DNA of 31,377 nucleotides, taken from the NCBI GenBank assembly GCA_946480015.1, contig CAMLIL010000068.1:1-31377 (forward strand). The letters run 5' to 3'. Positions 1 to 7,505 of the stretch are shown one piece after another (positions within the stretch are counted from its first letter, which is position 1; each line of letters opens with the position of its first letter). The translations under genes were made by a program, and so were the position numbers. The notes beneath the pieces were generated by a model that was given only the letters and a program-made list of their open reading frames with translations, searched no databases and was not told the origin of the DNA. Source of the stretch: an uncultured Oxalobacteraceae bacterium (GTDB lineage Bacteria; Pseudomonadota; Gammaproteobacteria; Burkholderiales; Burkholderiaceae).

Positions 1-1215
1 ATGAAGCCGCTCGGCGATGGCTTCATCAAGCTGATCAAGATGATCATCGCTCCCGTCATCTTCTGCACCGTGGTCGCCGGGATCGCCGGCATGCAGGACA
101 TGAAAAAAATCGGCCGCGTGGGCGGCAAGGCGCTGCTGTATTTCGAAGTCGTCTCGACCTTCGCACTGGCCATCGGCCTGATCGTGGCCAACGTGCTGCG
201 TCCGGGCGACGGTTTCAACGCCGACCCGGCCCACCTCGACACCAAGGCGATCGCCGAATTCACGGCCAAGGCCAAGGCGCAGACGACCACCGACTTCATC
301 ATGAACATCATCCCGAACACGGCGGTCGATGCGTTCGCCAAGGGCGACATCCTGCAAGTGCTGCTGTTCGCGATCCTGTTCGGCTTTGCCCTATCCCTGC
401 TGGGCGAGCGCGGCAAGCCCATCACCAAACTGATCGATGACCTCTCGCATGTGATCTTCGGCATCGTCGGCATCATCATGAAAGTCGCTCCCATCGGCGC
501 CTTCGGTGCGATGGCCTTCACCATCGGCAAGTTCGGCCTGGCCTCGCTGCTGCCGCTGGCCAAGCTGATGGGCTCGTTCTACCTGACCTGCGGCCTGTTC
601 GTGTTCGTCGTGCTGGGCGTGATTGCCCGCCTGACCGGTTTCTCGATCTTCCGCTTCATTTCCTACATCAAGGAAGAACTGCTGATCGTGCTGGGCACCA
701 GCTCCTCGGAAAGCGCCCTGCCGGCCCTGATGCGCAAGCTGGAAAAGCTGGGTTGCTCCAAGCCGGTGGTCGGCCTGGTGGTTCCGACGGGCTACTCCTT
801 CAACCTGGACGGCACCAATATCTACATGACGATGGCGGCCCTGTTCGTGGCGCAAGCGTGCAACGTCGACCTGACCCTGGGCCAGCAACTGACCATCCTC
901 GGCGTGGCCATGCTGACCTCGAAAGGCGCGTCGGGCATCACCGGCGCCGGCTTCATCACCCTGGCGGCAACGCTGGCAGTGGTGCCGACTGTCCCGGTGG
1001 CCGGCATGGCACTGATTCTCGGCATCGACCGCTTCATGAGCGAATGCCGCGCCCTGACCAATTTCGTCGGCAACGGCGTGGCCACCCTGGTGGTGTCGAA
1101 GTGGGAAAAGGAACTGGACCACGAGCAGCTGGCACGCGAACTGAAGTCGCCCAGCCATCTCGAAGACGACAAGGAAATGTTCCCGGACCGTCAGCTGGCC
1201 AAGAAAGTGGCGTAA
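1..1215 (+). CDS. dctA: C4-dicarboxylate transporter DctA (5' end cut by window)
   Basis: Secondary transporter of the DAACS family that imports succinate, fumarate and malate with cations across the inner membrane. The 404 visible residues match the family closely: MKPLGDGF at the window edge, [10 protein letters not shown] near residues 232-241 (re-entrant serine-rich loop), GYSFNLDGT near 264-272 (substrate and cation site) and GIDRFMSE near the C-terminus. E. coli DctA, as recalled, carries about 33 residues before the equivalent of the first visible Met. That Met is therefore probably internal and the true start lies upstream of the window. The C-terminal tail is hydrophilic, as expected for a cytoplasmic end. 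A hairpin follows the stop codon by 15 bases. Confidence 0.95.
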   Translation: MKPLGDGFIKLIKMIIAPVIFCTVVAGIAGMQDMKKIGRVGGKALLYFEVVSTFALAIGLIVANVLRPGDGFNADPAHLDTKAIAEFTAKAKAQTTTDFIMNIIPNTAVDAFAKGDILQVLLFAILFGFALSLLGERGKPITKLIDDLSHVIFGIVGIIMKVAPIGAFGAMAFTIGKFGLASLLPLAKLMGSFYLTCGLFVFVVLGVIARLTGFSIFRFISYIKEELLIVLGTSSSESALPALMRKLEKLGCSKPVVGLVVPTGYSFNLDGTNIYMTMAALFVAQACNVDLTLGQQLTILGVAMLTSKGASGITGAGFITLAATLAVVPTVPVAGMALILGIDRFMSECRALTNFVGNGVATLVVSKWEKELDHEQLARELKSPSHLEDDKEMFPDRQLAKKVA

Positions 1216-1230
1216 GCCAGCTCACTTGAT

Positions 1231-1251
1231 CCGGTAGATCAGGTCTACCGG
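1231..1251. terminator. Hairpin just after dctA, possible weak terminator
   Basis: Perfect 8-bp arms CCGGTAGA (1231-1238) and TCTACCGG (1244-1251) enclose a 5-base loop, 15 bases after the dctA stop. There is no following T-run, so Rho-independent termination is uncertain. The right arm is also part of the 24-bp direct repeat shared with 5920-5943, and the hairpin lies inside the 3' end of the minus-strand SIMPL-like remnant. Confidence 0.4.
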
Positions 1252-1266
1252 CTGAGCAAGCCTTAG
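1243..1266. repeat. 24-bp direct repeat, copy 1
   Basis: The core GTCTACCGGCTGAGCAAGC (1243-1261) is identical to 5920-5938. After one mismatch the match continues for four bases (TTAG), giving 23 of 24. Read on the minus strand, both copies encode LAQPVD, the end of the SIMPL-like remnant here. The two copies lie at the outer edges of the accessory block. Confidence 0.7.
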
Positions 1267-1548
1267 CGGGAGGATCATCACCCCCCCCTCCCGCGACCAC
1301 CCGGCCCGCGACTGGCCGCGTCCACTGTAATCGGCCGCGGCCAGTCCCATCGCCCGGGTCGGGTTCTTCAAATCCCCGTTACTGACTCCCCCCGCCGGGC
1401 CCAGCTTGTGGCCCATCCTCGCCGCCAGCGCTTCCGCCTTCCTGCGGGCCGTGCGCATGACCTCCCCCACCAGCTGCGCTTCGATCTTGTCGCGCCCGGC
1501 CGTGTCGAAGAACGTCACGAAGTCGTCCAGCTTCGGCCATCTCCTTTT

Positions 1549-1564
1549 TAGACGTTTTTGTCTA
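1549..1564. promoter_or_regulatory. BlaI-type operator palindrome, distal
   Basis: TAGAC-GTTTTT-GTCTA is a perfect 5-bp inverted repeat with a 6-base spacer, about 95 bases upstream of the blaI-like start. The same TAGAC-N6-GTCTA plan recurs at 1618-1633. BlaI/MecI dimers bind such short dyads next to their own promoters, so this is a likely autoregulatory site. Confidence 0.6.
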
Positions 1565-1603
1565 TTCCATGCCACGATGCTCGCGCAGCCCAATCGAAAG
1601 ATG

Positions 1604-1634
1604 TAGACAGAATATTCTAGACACGATAGTCTAG
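1604..1634. promoter_or_regulatory. Overlapping BlaI-type operators at the blaI promoter
   Basis: Two dyads overlap here. TAGAC-AGAATA-TTCTA (1604-1619) has one mismatch in the right arm. TAGAC-ACGATA-GTCTA (1618-1633) is perfect and extends to CTAGAC/GTCTAG at 1617-1634. They end 25 bases before the blaI-like ATG, in the only AT-rich stretch, which probably carries the -10 region. Occupancy would block transcription of the repressor-peptidase pair. Confidence 0.65.
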
Positions 1635-1659
1635 CTGCTCAAACCATTTGGAGACCGCG

Positions 1660-2046
1660 ATGCCGAAGCAAACCGCCCCGCCCAAGCCGACCAGCGCCGA
1701 ACTCGATCTGCTCAAAACCCTGTGGCCGCTGGGTTCAGCCACCGCCAAGCAGGTGCACCAGAAAATTATCGAAGAGCGCCCCGACGTCACCTATGCCACC
1801 GTGCTGCGCCTGATGCAGATCATGCACACCAAGGGCCTGCTGATCCGCGACGAGAGCGAACGCTCGCACGTGTACGCGCCGGCCCAGGCGCAGGACGCGC
1901 TGCAAACCAATCTGCTCAAGGAACTGATGCACAAGGCCTTCGCCGGCTCGGCCAAGGCACTGGTGCTGGCCGCGCTGCGCACCGGCGTATCGAAACAGGA
2001 ACGCGCCGAAATCGAACGTTTGCTCAAGGAAGAGGACAAGCCATGA
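1660..2046 (+). CDS. BlaI/MecI/CopY-family transcriptional repressor
   Basis: This 128-residue winged-helix repressor probably binds the TAGAC-N6-GTCTA dyads upstream and controls its own operon. Residues about 10-75 (TSAELDLLKTLWPLGSATAKQV, then VTYATVLRLMQIMHTKGLL) are the typical winged helix of the family, followed by a helical dimerisation tail. The open frame could begin at a TTG at 1648. I chose ATG 1660 because GGAGA at 1650-1654 sits at good spacing before it. The stop overlaps the start of the M56 peptidase gene as ATGA, so the two are translationally coupled. In known BlaR1-BlaI systems the peptidase inactivates the repressor. The inducing signal here is unknown, and no beta-lactamase gene is adjacent. 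Confidence 0.9.
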   Translation: MPKQTAPPKPTSAELDLLKTLWPLGSATAKQVHQKIIEERPDVTYATVLRLMQIMHTKGLLIRDESERSHVYAPAQAQDALQTNLLKELMHKAFAGSAKALVLAALRTGVSKQERAEIERLLKEEDKP

Positions 2047-3278
2047 ATAGCTTTTTGATCGACAGCCTGGGCTGGACCCTGGTGCATTTTATCTGGCAGG
2101 GCGCGCTGATCGGCGCCGCCGTCGCGCTGGTGCTGGCCGGGATGGATCGCGCCACGCCACAGCAGCGCTACATGGTCGCCTGCCTCGGCCTGCTGGCCTG
2201 CCTGCTATGGCCCGCGCTTGATCTGGCCGGGCGGCTCGACGTGGCCAGCGCCAGCGGCGGCGGCGCGGGAGTGCTCAGGCTGCCCAACCATCCAGGCCAG
2301 GCCGGCGTGCTGGGCTGGCACATGAACTGGCTGGTGGGAGCATGGTCGGCATGCGCGCTCGCGCTGGCGCTGCGCCTTGCCGCCGGGCTGCTGTGGCTGC
2401 ACCGCGCCGACCGCGCCGCGCGCGCCGACGCGCACTGGGACCGCATGGCGCGGCAGATGGCGCAGCGTTTCGGCATCACCCGCAGCGTGCGCGTGCGCGT
2501 GGTCGAGCATCTCGACAGTCCGCTGACCGCCGGCTGGCTGCGCCCCGTGGTGCTGCTGCCGGCCGCGCTGGTGAGCGGCATGCCGCCGGAACTGCTCAAC
2601 GCCCTGCTGGCGCACGAAATGGCCCACGTGCGCCGCTTCGACTACCTGGTCAACGTGGCCCAGAGTGTCATCGAAATGCTGCTGTTCTACCATCCGGCGG
2701 TGTGGTGGATTTCGCGCCGCATCCGCATCGAACGCGAACTGGCGGCCGACGCACTGGCCGCGCAAGCGCTGGGCGAAGGGCGCATCCTGGCATCCGCCCT
2801 GTCGGAACTGGCGCACTGGCAGAGCGCGCCGCATCTGGCGGTGGCGGCCAACGGTGGCGAGCTGCTGGGGCGCGTGCGCGCGCTGGTGCGTCCGCAACAC
2901 CAGGCCCTGAACTGGAAAGCCGCCCTGCCGGTACTGGCCATTGCCGTGGCCGGGCTGTCGCTGGCGGCGTGCGCGGCGGACCAGGCCGTCAACCAGCCCT
3001 TGAACACACCTGCGGTCGTCGATTTCAACAGCTGCGCCAAGCCGGTATGGCCCGCCGAATCGCTGAAGGAGCAGCAAACCGGCACTGTGACCATGCGCTT
3101 TAGCGTCGCCCCCGATGGCAGTGTCGTCAAGGGCAAGGTACACACTTCCAGCGGCCACCCCTTGCTCGACCAGGCCGCGCTCGAAGGCATCGGCAAATGC
3201 ACCTTCAAGCCCGGCATGCGCAACGGCAAGCCGATCATGTCCACCATGATGATGCAATACGTCTGGACGCTGCAGTAA
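2043..3278 (+). CDS. M56 (BlaR1-like) membrane metallopeptidase fused to a TonB C-terminal domain
   Basis: This is a 411-residue membrane protein. Hydrophobic segments lie near residues 10-33, 44-60 and 95-118. The zinc motif HEMAH is at 191-195, with a downstream ERELAAD containing the probable third ligand near E232. A further hydrophobic segment near 290-310 is followed by a domain resembling the TonB C-terminal fold (about 320-411: GTVTMRFSVAPDGSV, HPLLDQAALEGI, PIMSTMMMQYVW). Classical BlaR1 ends in a penicillin-binding sensor. Here a TonB-type domain takes that place, so beta-lactam sensing is not implied. It starts by ATGA overlap with the repressor gene. I infer that it transmits an envelope signal by proteolysis of the repressor; the periplasmic ligand is unknown. 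Confidence 0.88.
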   Translation: MNSFLIDSLGWTLVHFIWQGALIGAAVALVLAGMDRATPQQRYMVACLGLLACLLWPALDLAGRLDVASASGGGAGVLRLPNHPGQAGVLGWHMNWLVGAWSACALALALRLAAGLLWLHRADRAARADAHWDRMARQMAQRFGITRSVRVRVVEHLDSPLTAGWLRPVVLLPAALVSGMPPELLNALLAHEMAHVRRFDYLVNVAQSVIEMLLFYHPAVWWISRRIRIERELAADALAAQALGEGRILASALSELAHWQSAPHLAVAANGGELLGRVRALVRPQHQALNWKAALPVLAIAVAGLSLAACAADQAVNQPLNTPAVVDFNSCAKPVWPAESLKEQQTGTVTMRFSVAPDGSVVKGKVHTSSGHPLLDQAALEGIGKCTFKPGMRNGKPIMSTMMMQYVWTLQ

Positions 3279-3315
3279 GCCTATGAATGCATGAGCCTGT
3301 CCCTGGGTGGACTGA

Positions 3316-3651
3316 TCAAAGTCCGCCCTCGCCGGCCGTTTCCAGCCTGAGTTCCTTGATGAAGTTGACGAAGGCCCGCAGCGCATGCGGCATATGCTTC
3401 TGGCAGTGAAAATAAAAATGGAAGGGTTGCGGCGCCGGACATGGCCGCGGCAATCGAAACTGGCTGACCGAGTCGAGCATGCTGGTGACCTGCTCCTGCA
3501 AGGGTGTGAAACTCGACAGCAGGCGCTTGCCGGCCTCGGTCGGCGTCACGCTGCGGGTGGTGCGGTTCAGCAGCCGCACGCCGAGGCGCGCCTCGATCGA
3601 GCGCATCTTGTGGCTGAGCGCTGACGACGTCACGTTCAGATCAACATTGCA
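3316..3651 (-). pseudogene. Decayed LysR-family regulator (internal deletion)
   Basis: The reading frame gives the second half of a LysR winged helix (DLNVTSSALSHKMRSIEARL, then GVRLLNRTTRSVTPTEAGKRLL). It then jumps directly to a sequence like the C-terminal end of the same family (FHFYFHCQKHMPHALRAFVNFIKEL). The frame is closed upstream by two consecutive stop codons before DLNVTSS, so the first helix-turn part is gone. About two thirds of the usual 300 residues are missing, including nearly the whole effector-binding domain. Such regulators usually sit beside the oxidoreductase they control. The neighbouring dehydrogenase gene is broken too, so both members of the likely pair are decaying. 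Confidence 0.75.
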
Positions 3652-3706
3652 AAATCATCATTTTTATCCGGTGATACTGGAATCGCTTTCCGCAATCCAC
3701 CGGGTA

Positions 3707-4292
3707 TTAGTGGGCGATGCCGATCTTGCCGAAGTGGCGGCCGCCTTCGGCAAGATCGGCGTAGGCCGCGCGCGTGTTGTCGATGTCGAACACGCGGTCG
3801 ATCACCGGCACGATACGGTTGGCGGCGATGGCGCGCGCCGCTTCGGCCAGGTCGGCCACCGAGCCGGTGTTATTGCCGACGATGCGCAAGGCCTTGACGA
3901 TCACCGGCAGCATGTCGAGCGCGGCGCTGGTGCCGCTGACGAAGCCGACCGTTTCAACCACCAGGTCGGCGCCGCGCCCGCCGCTCAGTTCCAGCACGCG
4001 CGCGCCCCAGTCCGGCGTTGCGCGGTAGTTGATCAGGTGGTCGGCGCCCAGCTGGCGCGCGCTCGAGCTTTTCGTCGGACGAGGACGCCAGAATCACCGT
4101 GGCGCCGGACGCCTTGGCGAACTGCAAGGCGAAGATGCTGACCCCGCCCGTACCCAGCAACAGCACCACCGATCCCGGCCGCACCTGGGCCGAGCGCAGC
4201 GCATTCCAGGCCGTCGTCGAGGCAATCGGCAGCGCCGCCGCCTGGACGAAATCGAGGTGTTCGGGCATGGCCACCAGTTCAATGGCTTTCAT
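3707..4292 (-). pseudogene. Broken zinc-type alcohol dehydrogenase / quinone oxidoreductase (MDR family)
   Basis: Two frames together give the cofactor-binding half of a medium-chain dehydrogenase. The first (from 4292) reads MKAIEL, then [40 protein letters not shown] and the NAD(P) loop LGTGGVS. The second (to 3707) reads [16 protein letters not shown] and ends VIDRVFDIDNTRAAYADLAE, HFGKIGIAH. The frames join at a CG repeat near 4054-4062, where a 2-base loss would explain the shift: [17 protein letters not shown] is readable in the second frame. MKAIEL resembles a normal start of the family and has a ribosome site (GAGGGGA), but it runs straight into mid-protein sequence, so about 120 codons of the catalytic domain were deleted in frame. 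A further short stretch after VETVG also seems lost. Confidence 0.82.
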
Positions 4293-4344
4293 GGGGTCCC
4301 CTCTCGAATGGATTGAAAAGCTTCAGTGTGATTTAGAATCGATG

Positions 4345-4359
4345 TGGGATAAACTCCCA
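4345..4359. promoter_or_regulatory. Small dyad in the dehydrogenase promoter region
   Basis: TGGGA-TAAAC-TCCCA is a perfect 5-bp inverted repeat 53 bases upstream of the broken dehydrogenase start, in an AT-rich stretch. On the minus strand TTGGGA, a 17-base spacer and TCTAAA could form a weak promoter. It may be a former LysR-type binding site. Evidence is limited to symmetry and position. Confidence 0.3.
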
Positions 4360-4409
4360 ATCATTTGATGTATTTGAAAGCGTATCCACGACGCAACTTA
4401 ACTATTTCG

Positions 4410-5111
4410 TCAAGTTGGTGATATTGTCGTCGATCGCGCCGCCAGCGTATCCCCGTCCACCTGACCGGCAACGCTTGCCTGCGTTCGATGGACGCTGTCC
4501 TCGCCCTCGACCAGACCGGACAATCCAGGCGCGGCGCCATCGGCGCGGCCTGGCGCCGGCCCGTCTGTGAGGGCGACGTCGCAGCTCCCCCCGCCCGCCT
4601 GCTCGGACCGGAACAGGCGCAGGGCCGCGCCTCCGCCCGTCTCCGCGACCAGCGCATGCAGGGGGCCGAACACGGTGTGTCGTTCCTGCTCTGTGCAGGT
4701 GGGCAGATACACATTGAGCACGCGCGGATCGTAGTAGCGGAATGCCAGGACGGCGCCCTCCTCGGTCTGCACCCGCAGTAGCTTTTTCAGGTGCAGCCTT
4801 TGCTGAACCAACGTCACGTCGGCCGGCGCTACCGTCAGAATGCCCCAGGCCTTGCCCCATCCCTGGCGCAGCAGGCGGTTGGTGGTTGGCGACCCGGCCG
4901 CAAGGTGAACGAGATAGGGGGCGGCGGCCTCCAGGCGCGGATGCAGGCGGCCGCTGAACAGACAGGTATATTCCAGGCCGCCAAAGCGGACCAGTCTGGA
5001 AATCTCGGGATCGCGCGCGCCGTCGAGCAGCCAGTGCACCTGCGCTCCGCCGAGGGTATCGCCGTCCGGCCAGAGCGCCTCGGTAAGCTTGCGCAAGGTG
5101 GCCTCGTTCAT
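4410..5111 (-). CDS. DUF4123-domain protein, type VI secretion adaptor-like
   Basis: This 233-residue cytoplasmic protein resembles DUF4123 (Tap/TEC-type) adaptors, which load effectors onto VgrG spikes of type VI secretion systems. Features recalled from the family are LLDGARDPEISRLV near residues 24-37, a central WGILT(V)AP segment, LRVQTEEGAVLAFRYYDPRV and the TCTEQERHTVFGPL region. The C-terminal 60 residues are low in recognisable structure. A longer frame reaches upstream to 5231, but ATG 5111 gives the domain its natural beginning and overlaps the preceding stop as ATGA. No vgrG, PAAR or effector gene is next to it, which is unusual because these adaptors are normally encoded between vgrG and the effector. 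Confidence 0.75.
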   Translation of the reverse strand: MNEATLRKLTEALWPDGDTLGGAQVHWLLDGARDPEISRLVRFGGLEYTCLFSGRLHPRLEAAAPYLVHLAAGSPTTNRLLRQGWGKAWGILTVAPADVTLVQQRLHLKKLLRVQTEEGAVLAFRYYDPRVLNVYLPTCTEQERHTVFGPLHALVAETGGGAALRLFRSEQAGGGSCDVALTDGPAPGRADGAAPGLSGLVEGEDSVHRTQASVAGQVDGDTLAARSTTISPT

Positions 5112-5686
5112 GCCAGCGCTGCCGCCTGCTGTGCGCGCAAGGCGGCGCAGACTACGCAAAAAGGTATTTCCTCCTGGGCGGCCCGCACCAGCCCATCGGC
5201 AAATGCGACCTGGTCGGTGTCCTCGGTCCACTCGGGCTCGGCCGGTGTGGCGCTGGCGGGCACACCCACAGATGCCGCTCGCGGAGACGCCGGTTGGCGC
5301 CGGGGGACCGGCGCTTCGACCGAGCGCCGCGCCAGTGCCGGTGGGCCCGCTGACGCCTGGGCAGGCGCGCCGCCACCAGTATTGGCGGGGCGGACGCGCT
5401 CGTAACCGACACGCCAGATGCCCTCGCGCAGGCGGCGCGCGGCGGTGTCGAGGACGTCTTCATCGCTCAAGCGGGTCAGCTCGCACAGGTCGGGCGCCAA
5501 CGCCTGGCGCAAGGCGCCGATCTCATGTGAGCCGCAAAAGTGCTGGCGAAAAAAACTGCGGGCCGACCAATCGTCCCAATGACGGTTCTCCCCCGGCTCG
5601 ACTTCGCCGGACGCCACAGCGCGCTGGAAATCGAAAAATGAAAGCAGGTGGATGCGTGGTCCAAGCCCGAGGATCCGTATGTGCAT
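5108..5686 (-). CDS. Unrecognised protein coupled to the DUF4123 adaptor gene
   Basis: I do not recognise a named domain. With ATG 5686 it has 192 residues. Residues about 1-100 are mixed and well ordered (LLSFFDFQRAVASGEVEPGE, HWDDWSARSFFRQHF). Residues 100-160 are rich in Pro, Ala and Arg, like a linker. The end reads DQVAFADGLVRAAQEEIPFCVVCAA, and a similar short PFCxxC tail occurs, as far as I recall, in several type VI secretion-associated proteins. The frame stays open to 5845, but that extension is arginine-rich and overlaps an AT-rich promoter-like stretch, so I prefer 5686 although no strong ribosome site precedes it. Its stop overlaps the adaptor start by ATGA, so they act together. 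It could be an accessory chaperone or a small cargo. Confidence 0.6.
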   Translation of the reverse strand: MHIRILGLGPRIHLLSFFDFQRAVASGEVEPGENRHWDDWSARSFFRQHFCGSHEIGALRQALAPDLCELTRLSDEDVLDTAARRLREGIWRVGYERVRPANTGGGAPAQASAGPPALARRSVEAPVPRRQPASPRAASVGVPASATPAEPEWTEDTDQVAFADGLVRAAQEEIPFCVVCAALRAQQAAALA

Positions 5687-5919
5687 GCGGCGTTTCGTTG
5701 TCGTTGGCCGGTGGCGCCGGCGCTGGTACCGTGAGTGGCGCGTCGGGAACTCGGGTCTCCTCTCCCGCGCGGCTGGTATTGTCTTGTCGGCTAGATTGTA
5801 AACCATTACACGGTCGGGTACGGTCAACTTAGCGTGGCTCGACAAATTTTAAAAACCAGCAGGGTCGCGAACTCCCAACACTTCCGGTTTCCGCTGCGTT
5901 TTCGCGACATCGAAGAATT

Positions 5920-5943
5920 GTCTACCGGCTGAGCAAGCTTTAG
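5920..5943. repeat. 24-bp direct repeat, copy 2
   Basis: Matches 1243-1266 at 23 of 24 positions. On the minus strand it reads VLLKLAQPVD, directly downstream of the cheB stop and outside any gene. This resembles the end of the SIMPL-like remnant at 1222-1593, so it may be the last trace of a second copy of that gene end. Confidence 0.7.
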
Positions 5944-5961
5944 GAGAACCTCGGACCCCGG

Positions 5962-7020
5962 TCAGGCGCGCATGATCTCGCGCGCGATGGCATCGAGCGG
6001 CACGCTGCGCTCGACGCCGCCGCGCCGCACCGCTTCCTTGGGCATGCCGTACACCACGCAGCTGGCCTCGTCCTGAGCCAGCGTGCGCGCGCCCGCCGCC
6101 CGCATCTCGGCCATGCCGGCCGCGCCGTCGTCGCCCATGCCGGTCATGATCACCCCCAGCGCATTGGCGCCGGCGCACTTGGCCGCCGAGCGGAACAGCA
6201 CATCCACCGAGGGCCGGTGACGGTTCACCAGCGGGCCATCGATCACGTCGACCAGATAGCGCTCGCCCTGGCGGCGCAGCAGCAGGTGCTTGCCGCCCGG
6301 TGCGATCAGCACCTGGCCGGGCAGCACAGGCATGTTGGCACGCGCTTCCATCACCCGCACCCGGCTGACGCTGTCGAGCCGTTCGGCAAACGCCGCGGTA
6401 AATTTTTCCGGCATGTGCTGCACTACCACCATGCCGGGCGCGTGGCGCGGCAGCGCGCTCAGCACCGCTTCCAGCGCCTGGGTGCCGCCGGTGGAAGCGC
6501 CGATCGCCACGATATGGTCGGTCGGCATGGCCGGTGCCGCCCCACCTGCAGTGAGCACGGCGTCGGCGCTGAGCTTCTCGGACGGTGCCGCCAGCGGGCG
6601 GCGCGCCAGTACCTGCAGATTGGCGCGCGCGGCGGCCAGCACGGCGCTGATCAGGTCATCCGACGCCTCGGTCAGGAAGGACTTCAGGCCCAGCTTGGGT
6701 TTCTGGATGGTCGCCACGGCGCCCGAGGCCAGCGCGTCGAGCGTAATGCGCGCGCCGGCCTCGGTCAGGGTCGAGCAGATGATCACGGCGGTGGGCCGTT
6801 CGGCCATGATCTTGCGCAGGAAGGTCAGGCCGTCCATGTGCGGCATTTCGATATCGAGCACCACCACCTGCGGCCAGTTGCGCTTCATATGCTCGATCGC
6901 CAGGATCGGGTTGGCGACGGCGCCGGTCACTTCGATGCGCGCGTCGGCGCCGAGCACGCCCGCTACCACCTGGCGCACCACCGCCGAATCGTCGACGACC
7001 AATACCTTGATCCGCTTCAT
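5962..7020 (-). CDS. cheB: CheB, protein-glutamate methylesterase/deamidase
   Basis: This 352-residue response regulator-esterase removes methyl groups from chemoreceptor glutamates and provides feedback adaptation. The receiver domain (1-120) has D10/D11, phospho-acceptor D56 in VLDIEMP and K108. After a linker the esterase domain carries the catalytic triad: S176 in GASTGGT, H202 in QHMPEKF and D298 in [10 protein letters not shown]. Length is normal. The ATG is preceded by GGAGA and lies 9 bases after the cheD stop. It is the last gene of the chemosensory operon. CheA presumably phosphorylates the receiver domain. Confidence 0.97.
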   Translation of the reverse strand: MKRIKVLVVDDSAVVRQVVAGVLGADARIEVTGAVANPILAIEHMKRNWPQVVVLDIEMPHMDGLTFLRKIMAERPTAVIICSTLTEAGARITLDALASGAVATIQKPKLGLKSFLTEASDDLISAVLAAARANLQVLARRPLAAPSEKLSADAVLTAGGAAPAMPTDHIVAIGASTGGTQALEAVLSALPRHAPGMVVVQHMPEKFTAAFAERLDSVSRVRVMEARANMPVLPGQVLIAPGGKHLLLRRQGERYLVDVIDGPLVNRHRPSVDVLFRSAAKCAGANALGVIMTGMGDDGAAGMAEMRAAGARTLAQDEASCVVYGMPKEAVRRGGVERSVPLDAIAREIMRA

Positions 7021-7029
7021 CCCGTTCTC

Positions 7030-7503
7030 CTATCGCTTTTCAACCTGGCGCGCCCACACGTCGCCGCTGGCGATCTCGAACAGGATCTGGCGATGGCCGC
7101 GCCCGAACAGGCTTTCCGACACGACCACGATCCCATGCGCGGCGAGCAGTGCGCGCGCGGCCGCGCCGTTCTTCTCGCCCACGCTGGGGCCGCGTCTTGC
7201 CTGGCCCGGGAACATGTCGCCGCCGCCGAATATCTTGGCTTCGCAATCGCCGGGGCGCACACCCAGTTCCCCCAGCTCCGCCAGCATCATGCTCAAGGCA
7301 TCGTCGCCGTATCGGCCGTCCGGCTCGGTGCCCTCCGTGCGCGCCGGCAGCAGGAAGTGCGACATGGCGCCCACCCGCCGGCGCGCATTCCACAAGGTGA
7401 TCGACACGCACGAGCCCAGCAGGGTACGCACCCGAAAACCTGCATCCCCGACGAAGTAGTCGCCGGGCTGCAGGAATACGTCGATCAGGTCGGCGCTTTC
7501 CAT
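7030..7503 (-). CDS. cheD: CheD, chemoreceptor glutamine deamidase
   Basis: This 157-residue protein converts specific receptor glutamines to glutamates, tuning receptors together with CheR and CheB. The family signature is complete: PGDYFVG near the N-terminus, the nucleophile Cys in LGSCVSI, the His in GAMSHFLLP and the GGGDMF loop. I chose ATG 7503, just 2 bases after the cheR stop. The open frame continues upstream but only as a shadow of cheR. It sits between cheR and cheB, a common arrangement in betaproteobacteria. Confidence 0.95.
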   Translation of the reverse strand: MESADLIDVFLQPGDYFVGDAGFRVRTLLGSCVSITLWNARRRVGAMSHFLLPARTEGTEPDGRYGDDALSMMLAELGELGVRPGDCEAKIFGGGDMFPGQARRGPSVGEKNGAAARALLAAHGIVVVSESLFGRGHRQILFEIASGDVWARQVEKR

Positions 7504-7505
7504 GC

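Larger units (their letters stand above)
1222..1593 (-). pseudogene. C-terminal remnant of a SIMPL (DUF541)-like protein
   Basis: This open frame of up to 123 codons runs convergent to dctA. Its middle and end (ARRKAEALAARMGHKLGP near residues 49-66, then SNGDLKNPTRAMGL and LAQPVDLIYRIK at the C-terminus) resemble the C-terminal half of periplasmic SIMPL-domain proteins as I recall them. The signal peptide and the first half of the domain are missing, and no convincing ribosome site precedes the first Met. I read it as a 5'-truncated, non-functional fragment. The family assignment is from memory. The alternative is a chance open frame in GC-rich DNA, but the AEALAARMG and GDLKNPTRAMGL stretches argue against that. 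Confidence 0.45.

Noticed and set aside
1722..2042. Upstream extension of the M56 peptidase frame across the repressor gene
   Set aside because: The extension is an out-of-frame reading of the repressor gene. The ATG at 2043 gives a proper membrane N-terminus and the classic ATGA overlap.
5687..5845. N-terminal extension of the unrecognised type VI-associated protein to TTG 5845
   Set aside because: The added residues are arginine-rich and disordered and cover an AT-rich, promoter-like stretch (TTGACC, TACAAT). No good ribosome site supports the TTG.
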